DNA from: Thermodesulfovibrionales bacterium
Lineage (GTDB): Bacteria > Nitrospirota > Thermodesulfovibrionia > Thermodesulfovibrionales > Dissulfurispiraceae
Assembly (NCBI GenBank): GCA_030017995.1
Contig: JASEGS010000001.1
Coordinates: 1 to 54,796, forward strand
Direction of reading: 5' to 3'
DNA length: 54,796 nt
The notes beneath the pieces were generated by a model, which saw only the letters and a list, made by a program, of their open reading frames with translations, searched no databases and was not told the origin of the DNA. Position numbers and translations under genes: made by a program. Shown in pieces: positions 17,009-25,605 of the stretch (its first letter is position 1; the number at the start of each line of letters is the position of its first letter).

Positions 17009-17665
17009 ATGTTCAAACTCGCACCTGAAGGCTATCCGTTCATCGGTTTCTTTGGCGTTATTACAATAATCTCCTATATCGCAGGAGGGGCATTGACAGC
17101 CTTCCTGCCGTTTGTTTTGACGCTCTTTATGGCATATTTCTTCAGAGACCCTGAGAGACAAATACCTGATGGAGAAAACATATTCGTTTCCCCTGCTGAC
17201 GGAAGGGTCATACTTATACAGAATGTGCGCGAAGGACAATATTTAAAATGCGACGCCCTGCAAGTGAGCATCTTCATGTCTCCATTGAATGTCCATGTCA
17301 ACAGGGCTCCTTGCGATGGCACAGTGGAGTCCGTAGTCCATACCCCCGGCAGATTTTTGTCCGCATTCAAGCATGAAGCTTCCTTACAAAATGAAAATAT
17401 TGCTATGGTGATGAATACGAAGCACGGCAAAATCCTTGTCCGTCAGGTGGCTGGATTCCTTGCGCGAAGGGCCGTATGCAGGGTAAAATTAAATGATAGG
17501 TTAAAAAAAGGGGAACGTTACGGAATAATAAAATTCAGTTCGAGACTCGATGTCTATCTGCCAAAAGATGCTGATATTAAAATCAGGATTGGGGATAAAG
17601 TAAAGGCTGGAGAAACAGTTATAGGCATTATAAAACGCGAGTCATTGTCAGGCATGACCTGTTAA
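17009..17665 (+). CDS. psd: phosphatidylserine decarboxylase proenzyme (short type)
   Basis: The 218-aa protein makes phosphatidylethanolamine. An N-terminal membrane hairpin (about 10-45) precedes the catalytic core: FRDPERQIP, VSPADGRV, IFMSPLNVHVNRAP and the processing site near residue 177. The pyruvoyl group is normally formed by cleavage at Gly-Ser in an FGSR-like motif; here the residues are FSSR (Ser177-Ser178), so the Gly is replaced. The rest of the site (YGIIKF, RLDVYLP) is normal. The gene is six bases before pssA, and the two catalyse consecutive steps. Confidence 0.93.
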   Translation: MFKLAPEGYPFIGFFGVITIISYIAGGALTAFLPFVLTLFMAYFFRDPERQIPDGENIFVSPADGRVILIQNVREGQYLKCDALQVSIFMSPLNVHVNRAPCDGTVESVVHTPGRFLSAFKHEASLQNENIAMVMNTKHGKILVRQVAGFLARRAVCRVKLNDRLKKGERYGIIKFSSRLDVYLPKDADIKIRIGDKVKAGETVIGIIKRESLSGMTC

Positions 17666-17671
17666 ACGGCT

Positions 17672-18454
17672 ATGAGAGTCAAAAAAAGAGATATAAATAT
17701 AACACCCAAAAAAGGCGTATATCTTCTACCCAATACTCTAACGCTCTGCGGTATGTTCGCGGGCTTTTACGCAATACTGTCCGCAATAAACGGTAATTTT
17801 CTTCATGCGGCATGGGCAATAATTCTTGCAAATATATTCGACGGGCTTGACGGCTGGATTGCCAGACTCACAAACACAAGCACGAGGTTCGGCATTGAAC
17901 TCGATTCGCTTTCAGATCTCGTTGCATTTGGCATCGCTCCGTCAATAATGATGTATAAATGGGCGCTCATGCCGTTCGGAAGGGTGGGATGGGCTGCTGC
18001 TTTTTTGTTTGTTGCATGCGGAGCTCTGAGACTCGCGAGATTCAATGTGCAGACAGGAGCGCCTGGTTCAAAGGCATTCAAAGGCATGCCTATACCAGGG
18101 GCTGCTACCATCCTGGCATCAATCATAATTTTTTACTATGAGTTTAAAACAGGGATTCCCGGGAGAAATATATTTTTCCTGATTATCACAATACTTCTAT
18201 CCTTGCTGATGGTCAGCACACTCCGTTATCATGGATTGAAGGAGATCGACTTCAAGGAAAGAAAACCGTTCTGGGCATTGATTGTGTTTGTCATAGCCCT
18301 TTTTGTCCTTTTTGTGCATCCTTCAACAGCCATATTCATCTTTGCCATGACATACCTCCTTTGGGGTATAATTGAAAATGTCGTTCTTCTTATAAAAAGA
18401 GGAAGGGCAAGGCATGAGATAGAAGCTGGAGGATATACGGCGGAGCAAAAATGA
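17672..18454 (+). CDS. pssA: CDP-diacylglycerol-serine O-phosphatidyltransferase
   Basis: The 260-aa membrane enzyme carries the CDP-alcohol phosphotransferase signature DGLDGWIAR-x8-GIELDSLSD (about residues 63-83) and about eight hydrophobic segments. It makes phosphatidylserine from CDP-diacylglycerol and serine, the substrate of Psd encoded just upstream. The C-terminal tail is short and charged. It is followed seven bases later by leuA, so lipid and leucine genes share a transcript, an arrangement known from other bacteria. Confidence 0.95.
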   Translation: MRVKKRDINITPKKGVYLLPNTLTLCGMFAGFYAILSAINGNFLHAAWAIILANIFDGLDGWIARLTNTSTRFGIELDSLSDLVAFGIAPSIMMYKWALMPFGRVGWAAAFLFVACGALRLARFNVQTGAPGSKAFKGMPIPGAATILASIIIFYYEFKTGIPGRNIFFLIITILLSLLMVSTLRYHGLKEIDFKERKPFWALIVFVIALFVLFVHPSTAIFIFAMTYLLWGIIENVVLLIKRGRARHEIEAGGYTAEQK

Positions 18455-18461
18455 GGCCAAA

Positions 18462-19964
18462 ATGAGAATAATCAAGATATTCGACACGACATTGAGAGAC
18501 GGCGAGCAGTCGCCCGGCGCATCCATGAATGTGGATGAAAAAATACAGGTCGCAAAACAGCTTGTAAAGCTCGGCGTTGACATTATTGAGGCAGGATTCC
18601 CGTTTGCATCGCCAGGAGATTTCGACGCTGTCAAGCGCATAGCGGATGAAGTAAAAGGCGCAACTATTGCAGGACTGGCGCGCGCAAAAGAAGATGACAT
18701 AAAGAGCGCATACGAAGCGATTAAGGGTGCGCCGATGAAGAGGATCCACACATTTCATTCCACATCTGATATACACCTTAAATATCAGTTCCGGGTCAGC
18801 CGCGAAGAGGCTTTAAAGAGATCTGTTGAAATGGTGAAATTCGCGCGCAGCCTTGTTGAAGATGTTGAGTTCTCGCCAATGGATGCGACGAGAACAGAAA
18901 TTCCTTATCTGCTGGAAGTGCTTGAGGCTGTAATCGAGGCAGGAGCGTCAACGGTCAACATTCCTGATACCGTAGGATATATCACGCCGGTAGAGTTCGG
19001 GAATATGATTAAGGCTATCAGAGACAGGATCGGAGATAAGGCGGTTATCTCAGTGCACTGCCATAATGACCTTGGATTGGCTGTTGCAAACTCCCTCGCT
19101 GCGATAATCAACGGTGCAGGACAGGTGGAATGCACTATAAACGGCATTGGAGAAAGGGCAGGAAACTGCTCTATGGAAGAGATTGTCATGGGTTTAAAGA
19201 CACGCAAGGATTTTTACAACGCCGACACGAATATAAACACAAAAGAGATCATCAGGACAAGCAGACTGATAACGAGAATTACAGGCATGGCAGTACAGCC
19301 GAACAAAGCTATAGTCGGCGCAAACGCATTTGCACATGAATCAGGCATCCATCAGGACGGCCTGCTCAAGGAAAAAATGACATATGAGATAATCAGGCCC
19401 GAGGATATAGGCTTACAGAAAACGGAGCTGGTGCTCGGAAAGCATTCAGGCAGGCACGCGTTTAAAGATCGGCTTCAGGAATTGGGTTATGAATTGAGTG
19501 CAGAAGAGATTGATACTGCCTTTAAAAAGTTCAAGCACCTTGCGGATCAGAAAAAAGACATCTTTAATGAGGATCTGGAGGCGCTCGTTTCAGAGGAAGT
19601 ATCAAAAATCCCTGAGACATACAGCCTTGTTGACCTCTCTATATCAAGTGGCATAAGCGTAAAGCCTACTGCTGCATTGAAGCTGAAGGTCAACAATGAT
19701 GTTGTTGAAAAAATGGAACATGGAGATGGCCCTGTTGACGCCGTATACAAGGCTATTGCAGCTATTACACAGACAAAGAGCAATCTTTTAAAATTCGAGG
19801 TAAAAAGCGTAACCGGCGGGATGGACGCTCTCGGAGAAGTAACTGTCTCGCTCGAAGAAGACGGCAAGAGCGTAAGAGGACACGGCGCGGACACCGACAT
19901 CATTGTTGCAGCAGCAAAGGCGTATATAAACGCCCTAAATAAACTAATTATCAGAAAGAGATAA
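18462..19964 (+). CDS. leuA: 2-isopropylmalate synthase
   Basis: The 500-aa enzyme condenses acetyl-CoA with 2-oxoisovalerate, the first committed step to leucine. The HMGL-like TIM barrel is seen in FDTTLRDGEQSPGASM, HTFHSTSDIHLKYQ, EFSPMDATRTE and SVHCHNDLGLAVANS (metal-binding His residues), and FAHESGIHQDG. The C-terminal LeuA allosteric domain (about 380-500) is present, so leucine feedback is expected. GAGG lies before the start. Length is typical of the LeuA1 type rather than citramalate or homocitrate synthases. Confidence 0.96.
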   Translation: MRIIKIFDTTLRDGEQSPGASMNVDEKIQVAKQLVKLGVDIIEAGFPFASPGDFDAVKRIADEVKGATIAGLARAKEDDIKSAYEAIKGAPMKRIHTFHSTSDIHLKYQFRVSREEALKRSVEMVKFARSLVEDVEFSPMDATRTEIPYLLEVLEAVIEAGASTVNIPDTVGYITPVEFGNMIKAIRDRIGDKAVISVHCHNDLGLAVANSLAAIINGAGQVECTINGIGERAGNCSMEEIVMGLKTRKDFYNADTNINTKEIIRTSRLITRITGMAVQPNKAIVGANAFAHESGIHQDGLLKEKMTYEIIRPEDIGLQKTELVLGKHSGRHAFKDRLQELGYELSAEEIDTAFKKFKHLADQKKDIFNEDLEALVSEEVSKIPETYSLVDLSISSGISVKPTAALKLKVNNDVVEKMEHGDGPVDAVYKAIAAITQTKSNLLKFEVKSVTGGMDALGEVTVSLEEDGKSVRGHGADTDIIVAAAKAYINALNKLIIRKR

Positions 19965-19984
19965 AATTAATCAAGGAGAAGAAA

Positions 19985-20302
19985 ATGCAAGGTAAAACTC
20001 TTTATTTTTACATAATCGCAGCTTTTATTTTCCTCTTGTCTTTTCAGCCGGCTTATTCTGATGACCGTAGCGCTGATTCAGGTTTAGAGCAGAAAAAAGC
20101 ACAGATACTCGAAGATATCGGGACATTGGAAATAGGAGTGTCTGAACTTAAAAATTGCATATCCAGAGCAAAGACTGCCGTTGAACTACAGAGATGCCGT
20201 GAAGAGATAAAGATACGGAAATTCCATGAAGTTCAGGATATGTTATTTGAAATGGGTATGGATAAAGAGGAAAGAAAGATGAAAAGATTTCCGGAGAGAT
20301 AA
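19985..20302 (+). CDS. small exported protein of unknown function
   Basis: The 105-aa protein has a signal peptide (1-25, ending AYSDD) and a helical, charged mature part with two cysteines (KNCISRA, LQRCREE) that could form one disulfide between neighbouring helices. AAGGAGAAG precedes the ATG, a strong ribosome-binding site. It follows leuA by 20 bases and is probably on the same transcript. I recognise no family. Confidence 0.7.
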   Translation: MQGKTLYFYIIAAFIFLLSFQPAYSDDRSADSGLEQKKAQILEDIGTLEIGVSELKNCISRAKTAVELQRCREEIKIRKFHEVQDMLFEMGMDKEERKMKRFPER

Positions 20303-20330
20303 TTTTAAGGCTTGATTTCTCTTAGATATT

Positions 20331-20861
20331 CTATTCCTCAATTACGGTTACTGTGCTTGCCTGCAGCCCCTTTTCCCCTGACTCTTCAACAAAACGGACT
20401 TTCATTCCAACACTCAGATGTTTAAAATCACAATTTATCACGCTGTGTCCGTGAAAGTATATCTCCTTCCCGTCAGATGTAGCCAAAAAACCATAGCCTT
20501 CATCTAAGAACAAAGCGCTTATGCTGGCATGAGGCAATTCCTCATGGTATTTTATATCCCCTCTGAGGAGCCTTGCATGGTCTTCCAACTTGCGGCGGGC
20601 TACATCAAAAGCGTCTCTTATTGCCACATTTAAATCCTCATTTGCCTGTCTTTTAATTACAATCTCAGCGCCCGGAACTGTCATATCAATGCGCACATCA
20701 TATAATATCCCTTCACGGGAATGACGATGCGGCATATCCACAACAACCCTGCAACGGTTAATCCGCTCATGAAATTCCTTTAACTTCTCTGCCTTTGAGC
20801 GAATTTCTTTCTTTATCTCCTCGCTAAGATCAATATTATGAGCCTGTAGTTGGAAATTCAT
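20331..20861 (-). CDS. ribosome hibernation factor (HPF/RaiA) fused to a cold-shock domain
   Basis: Residues 1-100 form an HPF/RaiA (YfiA) ribosome-binding domain (MNFQLQAHNIDLSEEIKKEI; conserved DMPHRH region), which blocks the decoding centre of idle ribosomes. Residues about 110-176 form a cold-shock OB domain with RNP1-like GYGFLA and RNP2-like EIYFHGHSV, in place of the dimerisation domain of long HPF. The 176-aa size fits this fused class, which occurs in proteobacteria and relatives. Divergent from leuC; convergent with the small exported protein gene. Confidence 0.88.
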   Translation of the reverse strand: MNFQLQAHNIDLSEEIKKEIRSKAEKLKEFHERINRCRVVVDMPHRHSREGILYDVRIDMTVPGAEIVIKRQANEDLNVAIRDAFDVARRKLEDHARLLRGDIKYHEELPHASISALFLDEGYGFLATSDGKEIYFHGHSVINCDFKHLSVGMKVRFVEESGEKGLQASTVTVIEE

Positions 20862-20982
20862 TCCCTATCCTCCATCAACAAATATAGTTAGAAAACATTT
20901 TATCAATATGAGTTATTCTTGTCAATTATATCTTTAAGAGGCTATAATTAACACTTAAATAACAGTAACCTTTGGAGGATAC

Positions 20983-22242
20983 ATGACCATTACAGAGAAG
21001 ATACTTGCGGCGCATTGCGGTAAGAAAGAGGTATCTGCAGGAGAATTGATAAATGCGAAGGTTGACCTTATACTTGCCAATGACATTACTGCGCCCATAG
21101 CTATTCAGGAATTCAAAAAGACAGGAGCAAAGGATGTTTTTGATAAAAATCGTGTTGCCTTTATCCCAGATCATTTCGCACCGCAGAAAGACATAAAGGC
21201 TGCCGAGCAATGCAAAATGCTCAGGGATTTCTCAAAAGAATATCATCTCGGACTATATTTTGAGGTCGGCAGAATGGGTGTGGAGCATGCCCTGCTTCCT
21301 GAACAGGGACTTGTCGGCCCCGGAGATTTAGTCATCGGCGCTGACAGCCACACATGCACTTACGGAGCTCTCGGAGCATTCGCAACTGGTGTTGGCTCCA
21401 CAGATGTAGCCGCTGCTATGGCAACAGGAGAATGCTGGTTCAAGGTTCCAGAGAGCATGAAATTTATCTATTACGGAAAGCTCAACAAATGGGTAGGCGG
21501 AAAAGACCTGATCCTACACACAATAGGAGACATCGGAGTTGACGGCGCATTATACATGGCAATGGAGCTTGAAGGAGAGGCAATAAGAAACCTCCCTATG
21601 TACGGAAGGCTCACAATGTGTAACATGGCGATTGAGGCAGGAGGAAAGAACGGCATCATAATGCCCGATGCAATAACAGAAGAATATGTAAAAGGAAGGG
21701 CAAAAAGACCATACAAGTTTTATACATCCGATGCTGACGCAAAATATGTAGAGATTAGGGAATACGACTGTTCAAAAATACCCTTAACCGTTTCGTGTCC
21801 TCACCTGCCGTCAAATACGAAACCGGCAACAGAACTTTCGCATATTACAATAGACCAGGTAGTTATTGGCTCATGCACAAACGGAAGGCTCGAAGACTTG
21901 AGAGAGGCCGCACAAATCATAAAAGGCAGGAAGGTCAATCCGAATGTAAGGATGATAGTAATCCCAGCAACACAGCAGATTTACAAAGACGCAATGAAGG
22001 AAGGACTCCTCGATATATTCATAGACGCTGAAGCGGTTGTCTCGACACCTACATGCGGGCCTTGTCTCGGCGGGCACATGGGAATCTTAGCAAAAGGAGA
22101 GAGAGCACTTGCAACCACAAACAGAAACTTTGTGGGAAGAATGGGACATCCTGAGAGCGAGGTATATTTATCTAATCCTGCAGTAGCGACTGCATCGGCA
22201 GTGCTCGGAAGGATCGGAGTGCCAGAGGAATTGGGGTTGTAG
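20983..22242 (+). CDS. leuC: 3-isopropylmalate dehydratase large subunit
   Basis: The 419-aa aconitase-family protein isomerises 2- to 3-isopropylmalate. The [4Fe-4S] ligands are in [28 protein letters not shown] and [13 protein letters not shown]. The length (about 420) is that of the archaeal/short type shared by LeuC and homoaconitase; the leuA nearby favours leucine. GGAGG lies eight bases before the ATG. The small subunit gene leuD, usually next, is not here: two HEPN-like genes follow instead. Confidence 0.95.
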   Translation: MTITEKILAAHCGKKEVSAGELINAKVDLILANDITAPIAIQEFKKTGAKDVFDKNRVAFIPDHFAPQKDIKAAEQCKMLRDFSKEYHLGLYFEVGRMGVEHALLPEQGLVGPGDLVIGADSHTCTYGALGAFATGVGSTDVAAAMATGECWFKVPESMKFIYYGKLNKWVGGKDLILHTIGDIGVDGALYMAMELEGEAIRNLPMYGRLTMCNMAIEAGGKNGIIMPDAITEEYVKGRAKRPYKFYTSDADAKYVEIREYDCSKIPLTVSCPHLPSNTKPATELSHITIDQVVIGSCTNGRLEDLREAAQIIKGRKVNPNVRMIVIPATQQIYKDAMKEGLLDIFIDAEAVVSTPTCGPCLGGHMGILAKGERALATTNRNFVGRMGHPESEVYLSNPAVATASAVLGRIGVPEELGL

Positions 22243-22249
22243 GATAGGT

Positions 22250-22261
22250 TATAATAAAAAC
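22250..22261 (+). promoter_or_regulatory. candidate leaderless promoter
   Basis: TATAAT (22250-22255) lies six bases before the ATG at 22262, which has no ribosome-binding site. It follows the leuC stop by seven bases. No good -35 box is seen. Confidence 0.35.
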
Positions 22262-22636
22262 ATGAAAGAGGCCGTCAGATACCTTGAAAATGCAAAAGAA
22301 CTCTTACGCAAGTCTCCGATTGAGGGGAATCGCTACTCCGACGAAAAGCATGTCAAGTCAGCCTGCGGGGTAGCGTATCTCGGCGTATTAAAGGCTATCG
22401 AAGAAAGTCTTCTCAAAAAGGGACTGCCAAAAAAAGAACTCCCTAAAAAAGTTGAAGAATACCGTAAAGCCCTCCAAAAATATATTTCTACTCATAACGG
22501 CAAACTTTTAAAAGAGTTTGACGACCTTTATGACGAACTCCACATTGCAGGCTATTACAGAGGATTGTTACACCGTGTGGATATTGTAAAAGGCGCGCTA
22601 AAAAGCGCTAAAGAGTTTATAGAGAAGTTGAGATAA
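22262..22636 (+). CDS. DUF5618 family protein (HEPN-like)
   Basis: The 124-aa all-helical protein has the features of DUF5618: RYLENAKELLRKSPIEGNRYSDEKHVKSA-type N-terminus, a central LPKKVEEYRKAL segment and an HNGKLLKEFDDLYDELHIAGYYRGLL C-terminal part. These proteins resemble HEPN domains and often sit in accessory gene blocks; the function is not established. It begins 19 bases after leuC but seems to have its own promoter. Very lysine-rich linkers suggest a solvent-exposed loop. Confidence 0.75.
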   Translation: MKEAVRYLENAKELLRKSPIEGNRYSDEKHVKSACGVAYLGVLKAIEESLLKKGLPKKELPKKVEEYRKALQKYISTHNGKLLKEFDDLYDELHIAGYYRGLLHRVDIVKGALKSAKEFIEKLR

Positions 22637-22838
22637 ACAACAACCGAGACATTCTATATAATTTCCCCATAGCTTATACGGAAACGGTATAATATTACTA
22701 ATTTTAATATTATATGGAAAAATTCATTTATTTTATGTTCTGAAAATATCTCTGAAAGGTTTTTTTGGACATATTATCAATAAAAATATCGCAGCAGTAT
22801 AAAAGACAATGTTATGCTGATGAAATGGGATACTAATT

Positions 22839-23360
22839 TTGACCCTAAGTAAGAAAAAAGCTAGAGAAATATTTGGATTTACATTCGACGAACAGGGAGA
22901 TAACACAGAAAACTGGTTTAATAGAGCGTGTTCGTTTAATGAAGCAGCTATTCTGCTTAAAGGTAGTTCAGAAAGCAGCCCCTCAATTGCGTATTATTAC
23001 AATGCCGGTTTGTCGATTGAACTCCTTCTGAAAGCGATTATCTTGGCTAAATCTAAAAGCTTCGGAACTAATCATAATCTTATTCAATTATCTAAGAATT
23101 CTGGAGTTAGTCTTACTAAAGACCAAGAATGCACTTTAGAGCTTCTTTCCGAGATTATTATTTGGAGTGGCCGCTATCCAATCCCTAAAAAAGAGGGGCA
23201 ATGGAATAATTACCATGATGTAATATTTGAAAAGCACATTATTAGGGAAAGGGACGGTAACACTTTTAGAACCCTTGCTAATAGAGGTCGTTTCCCATCA
23301 ATCGAAAATTACAAAAAGATATGGGATATCTGTGAAATCGAGTATAAAAAATCAGCATAA
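22839..23360 (+). CDS. HEPN-like protein
   Basis: The 173-aa protein has a HEPN-like helical core: NWFNRACSFNEAAILL, AYYYNAGLSIELLLKAIILAK and a NHNLIQLSKNSG segment typical of the HEPN/AbiV-like helices. The start codon appears to be TTG 22839; no ATG gives a better frame and the ribosome-binding site is weak (GGGAT). HEPN proteins are often RNases or nucleotidyltransferase partners, but the RX4-6H RNase motif is not evident. No nucleotidyltransferase gene is adjacent. The AT-rich 200 bases before it (22637-22838) hold nothing I recognise. Confidence 0.6.
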   Translation: MTLSKKKAREIFGFTFDEQGDNTENWFNRACSFNEAAILLKGSSESSPSIAYYYNAGLSIELLLKAIILAKSKSFGTNHNLIQLSKNSGVSLTKDQECTLELLSEIIIWSGRYPIPKKEGQWNNYHDVIFEKHIIRERDGNTFRTLANRGRFPSIENYKKIWDICEIEYKKSA

Positions 23361-23478
23361 CAATAGGGTCAAGCCGAGAAAAATATAACTTGACTTTTAA
23401 AATTCTCGGACTGAAATTAAAACATGTTCCTGCTAAACATGGAAAACCCAATCACTTGTGTTAAAATAGCCGATAAAT

Positions 23479-23964
23479 ATGAGCGTAGAAGATAAACTCG
23501 AAAAATTAGGCATCACGCTTCCCGAAGCGCCTAAGCCGCTCGGCTCATATGTTCCTTGCGTTCAGGCAGGCAATCTGCTTTTTTTAAGCGGTACCCTTCC
23601 ATTGAAAGACGGCAAGCTCATCAAGACAGGCCAAGTTTCCGGCCAAGTTTCAGAAAAAATTGGAGAATCCGTATCAATCGAAGAAGCTCAGGAATGCGCG
23701 AGGCAGTGCGTTATAAATGCTTTATCGGTTTTAAAAGCTCAGGTCGGCAATCTTGATAAGATTAAAAGGTGCGTAAAGCTCAACGGCTATGTCGCATCTG
23801 CCCATGATTTTACAGAACAGCCGAAGGTCTTAAATGCCGCGTCGGATCTTTTATTCGAGATATTCGGCGAGGCAGGAAGACATGCACGTGCAGCAGTCGG
23901 CGTCTCCGCGCTTCCTTTGAATTCGCCCATAGAAATAGATTTTATTTTTGAGATAAAGCCCTAA
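23479..23964 (+). CDS. RidA family protein (YjgF/YER057c/UK114, long type)
   Basis: The 161-aa protein begins with the LGITLPEAPKPLGSYVPCVQAGNLLFLSG segment of the longer RidA-like group and keeps RGxxAxRxAVG-like HARAAVGVSALPLNSPIEIDFIFEI near the end. Canonical RidA hydrolyses reactive enamine/imine intermediates from amino-acid metabolism; long-type members often differ in activity. Residues 51-58 (GQVSGQVS) come from an exact 12-bp tandem duplication. Its last 23 bases overlap the end of the convergent radical SAM gene. TAAAAT lies about 11 bases before the ATG and no ribosome-binding site is seen. Confidence 0.9.
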   Translation: MSVEDKLEKLGITLPEAPKPLGSYVPCVQAGNLLFLSGTLPLKDGKLIKTGQVSGQVSEKIGESVSIEEAQECARQCVINALSVLKAQVGNLDKIKRCVKLNGYVASAHDFTEQPKVLNAASDLLFEIFGEAGRHARAAVGVSALPLNSPIEIDFIFEIKP

Positions 23965-25585
23965 CATATTCATCCCATAATTTTTCTTTTGATATGCCCG
24001 TATCTATAAAATCCCACGGCAGAATTTCATTAAAGTCTTTCTGCCTGAAAATATAAAAGGCGATATCCACTCCTGCCCTAAGACATGCCGATTTATAATC
24101 ATCTGTCTTTATCATCTCTTTAAGGACATTGAATACTCTTCTGTCTCCCATCGAGAAAAGCCCCTGCATATGCGCATACTTGGGCACGTCGTGAAAGACC
24201 TTAATGCCTTTTTCATTCCGCAATTCTTTTTTAATGAACCGCAGCTTATCCTTCACAGGATCGAGCGGCTCCATCGGATGCCACTGAAAAGGGGTAAATG
24301 GCTTTGGCACAAAGGTGCTGACGCTCAATATGATATTCCCTCTCGCTGAGAGCCGCCGCACTTTTTTCACAAGCTCTACAATGCCGGAAACATCTATCTC
24401 CGTCTCTCCGGGAAGTCCGATAATGAAATAAAGCCTGAGATTCTCTATGCCTGCATTCAGAATAAGGCCAGATGTATCAAGTATATCCTGCTCCGTTATC
24501 TTTTTATTGACAATCCTTCTCATCCTTTCAGTTCCTGCCTCTGGAGCGATTGATACACTCTTGAGTCCTTTGAGAAGCTCGATAAGCTCCGCGCTTTTTG
24601 CGCTTGCGCGGAGAGATGTTATAGAGAAATCAACGCCATCAATACAGAGGACATCTTTAATGTGAACATAATCCGTAAGAGACGGGCCAATCAATCCTAT
24701 CTTTGATGTCATGTCCTTGGCTTTTTCTATTTCCGCTGTGATGGTCTCCAAGTCTTTTTTCCTTGCGGGACTATAAATATGCCCCACGAGACAAAATCTG
24801 CAATCCCAAGGGCATCCTCTCATCGCCTCGATAAGATACATATTTGAAAACCCGGATTCAGGCGTGGTAATCGCAGTTGTTATAGGGGAAAGGGATAAAT
24901 CTTTAAGATATGTTCTCTTTATCTTTTCAGGGGCACTATTAATAGGAATTTTCCTCAATATTGTTCCGTCAGGGTTGTAATCAATCTGATAAAATTCAGG
25001 AATGTAAATACCCTCGATACTCATAGCGTTTTCCTTAATCTGTCTCCTGTCTTCTGTCTTCTGTGTTCTGCTGTAAATATTTAGAAATTTATTAAGAGAC
25101 TCCTCTGCCTCGCCCACAAAGATGATGTCAAATATCGGCGCTATCGGCTCAGGATTAAAAAAACAGCAGACGCCGCCCGCTATAAGAAACGGATGATATT
25201 TGGTTCTTTCGTCTGAGGTAAAGGGTATCTTTGCAATATCAAGTATCTTCAGGATATTCGGATAGTCGTTTTCAAACGAAACAGAAAAGGCAATTATATC
25301 GAATTTACTTAAAGGTCTTTTGGATTCATATGAAAATATAGGCGTGCTTGTGCGTATATATTCCTGAATGTCGCTGTCGTCAGGCAGAAATGCCCTCTCG
25401 CATACAACATCTTCTCTCTTGTTCAGAAGACCATAAATGCCTTGAAAGCCAAGGTTCGACATGCCAACATGATATGTATTTGGATAAATAAGACATATAC
25501 TTATCTTACCGCCGGCGTTCTTAAATATAGCGCCCTTCTCCTTTAGGAGAAGGGCATCTATTTTTTCAACAAGTTTCCGGTTCAT
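23942..25585 (-). CDS. B12-binding-domain radical SAM protein (TIGR03960-like)
   Basis: The 547-aa protein has an N-terminal B12-binding-like region (about 25-190; YPNTYHVGMSNLGFQGIYGLL) and a radical SAM core with the cluster motif CPWDCRFCLVG (about residue 260), followed by APEAGTERMRRIVNK and IIGLPGETEIDV. It belongs to the UPF0313-like/TIGR03960 group, of unknown reaction, often fused or adjacent to a TIGR03936 domain that is absent here. It follows ftsZ by 20 bases and is the last gene of the dcw transcript. A 7-bp repeat tract (25038-25073) encodes the RTQKTEDRRQ segment. Confidence 0.85.
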   Translation of the reverse strand: MNRKLVEKIDALLLKEKGAIFKNAGGKISICLIYPNTYHVGMSNLGFQGIYGLLNKREDVVCERAFLPDDSDIQEYIRTSTPIFSYESKRPLSKFDIIAFSVSFENDYPNILKILDIAKIPFTSDERTKYHPFLIAGGVCCFFNPEPIAPIFDIIFVGEAEESLNKFLNIYSRTQKTEDRRQIKENAMSIEGIYIPEFYQIDYNPDGTILRKIPINSAPEKIKRTYLKDLSLSPITTAITTPESGFSNMYLIEAMRGCPWDCRFCLVGHIYSPARKKDLETITAEIEKAKDMTSKIGLIGPSLTDYVHIKDVLCIDGVDFSITSLRASAKSAELIELLKGLKSVSIAPEAGTERMRRIVNKKITEQDILDTSGLILNAGIENLRLYFIIGLPGETEIDVSGIVELVKKVRRLSARGNIILSVSTFVPKPFTPFQWHPMEPLDPVKDKLRFIKKELRNEKGIKVFHDVPKYAHMQGLFSMGDRRVFNVLKEMIKTDDYKSACLRAGVDIAFYIFRQKDFNEILPWDFIDTGISKEKLWDEYVRALSQK

Positions 25586-25605
25586 TACACCCGCAGATAA
25601 GCCTA

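Noticed and set aside
23363-23400. Hairpin CCGAGAA...TTCTCGG before the RidA gene
   Set aside because: The loop is 22 bases, the stem only seven, and no T-run or clear regulatory link is present.
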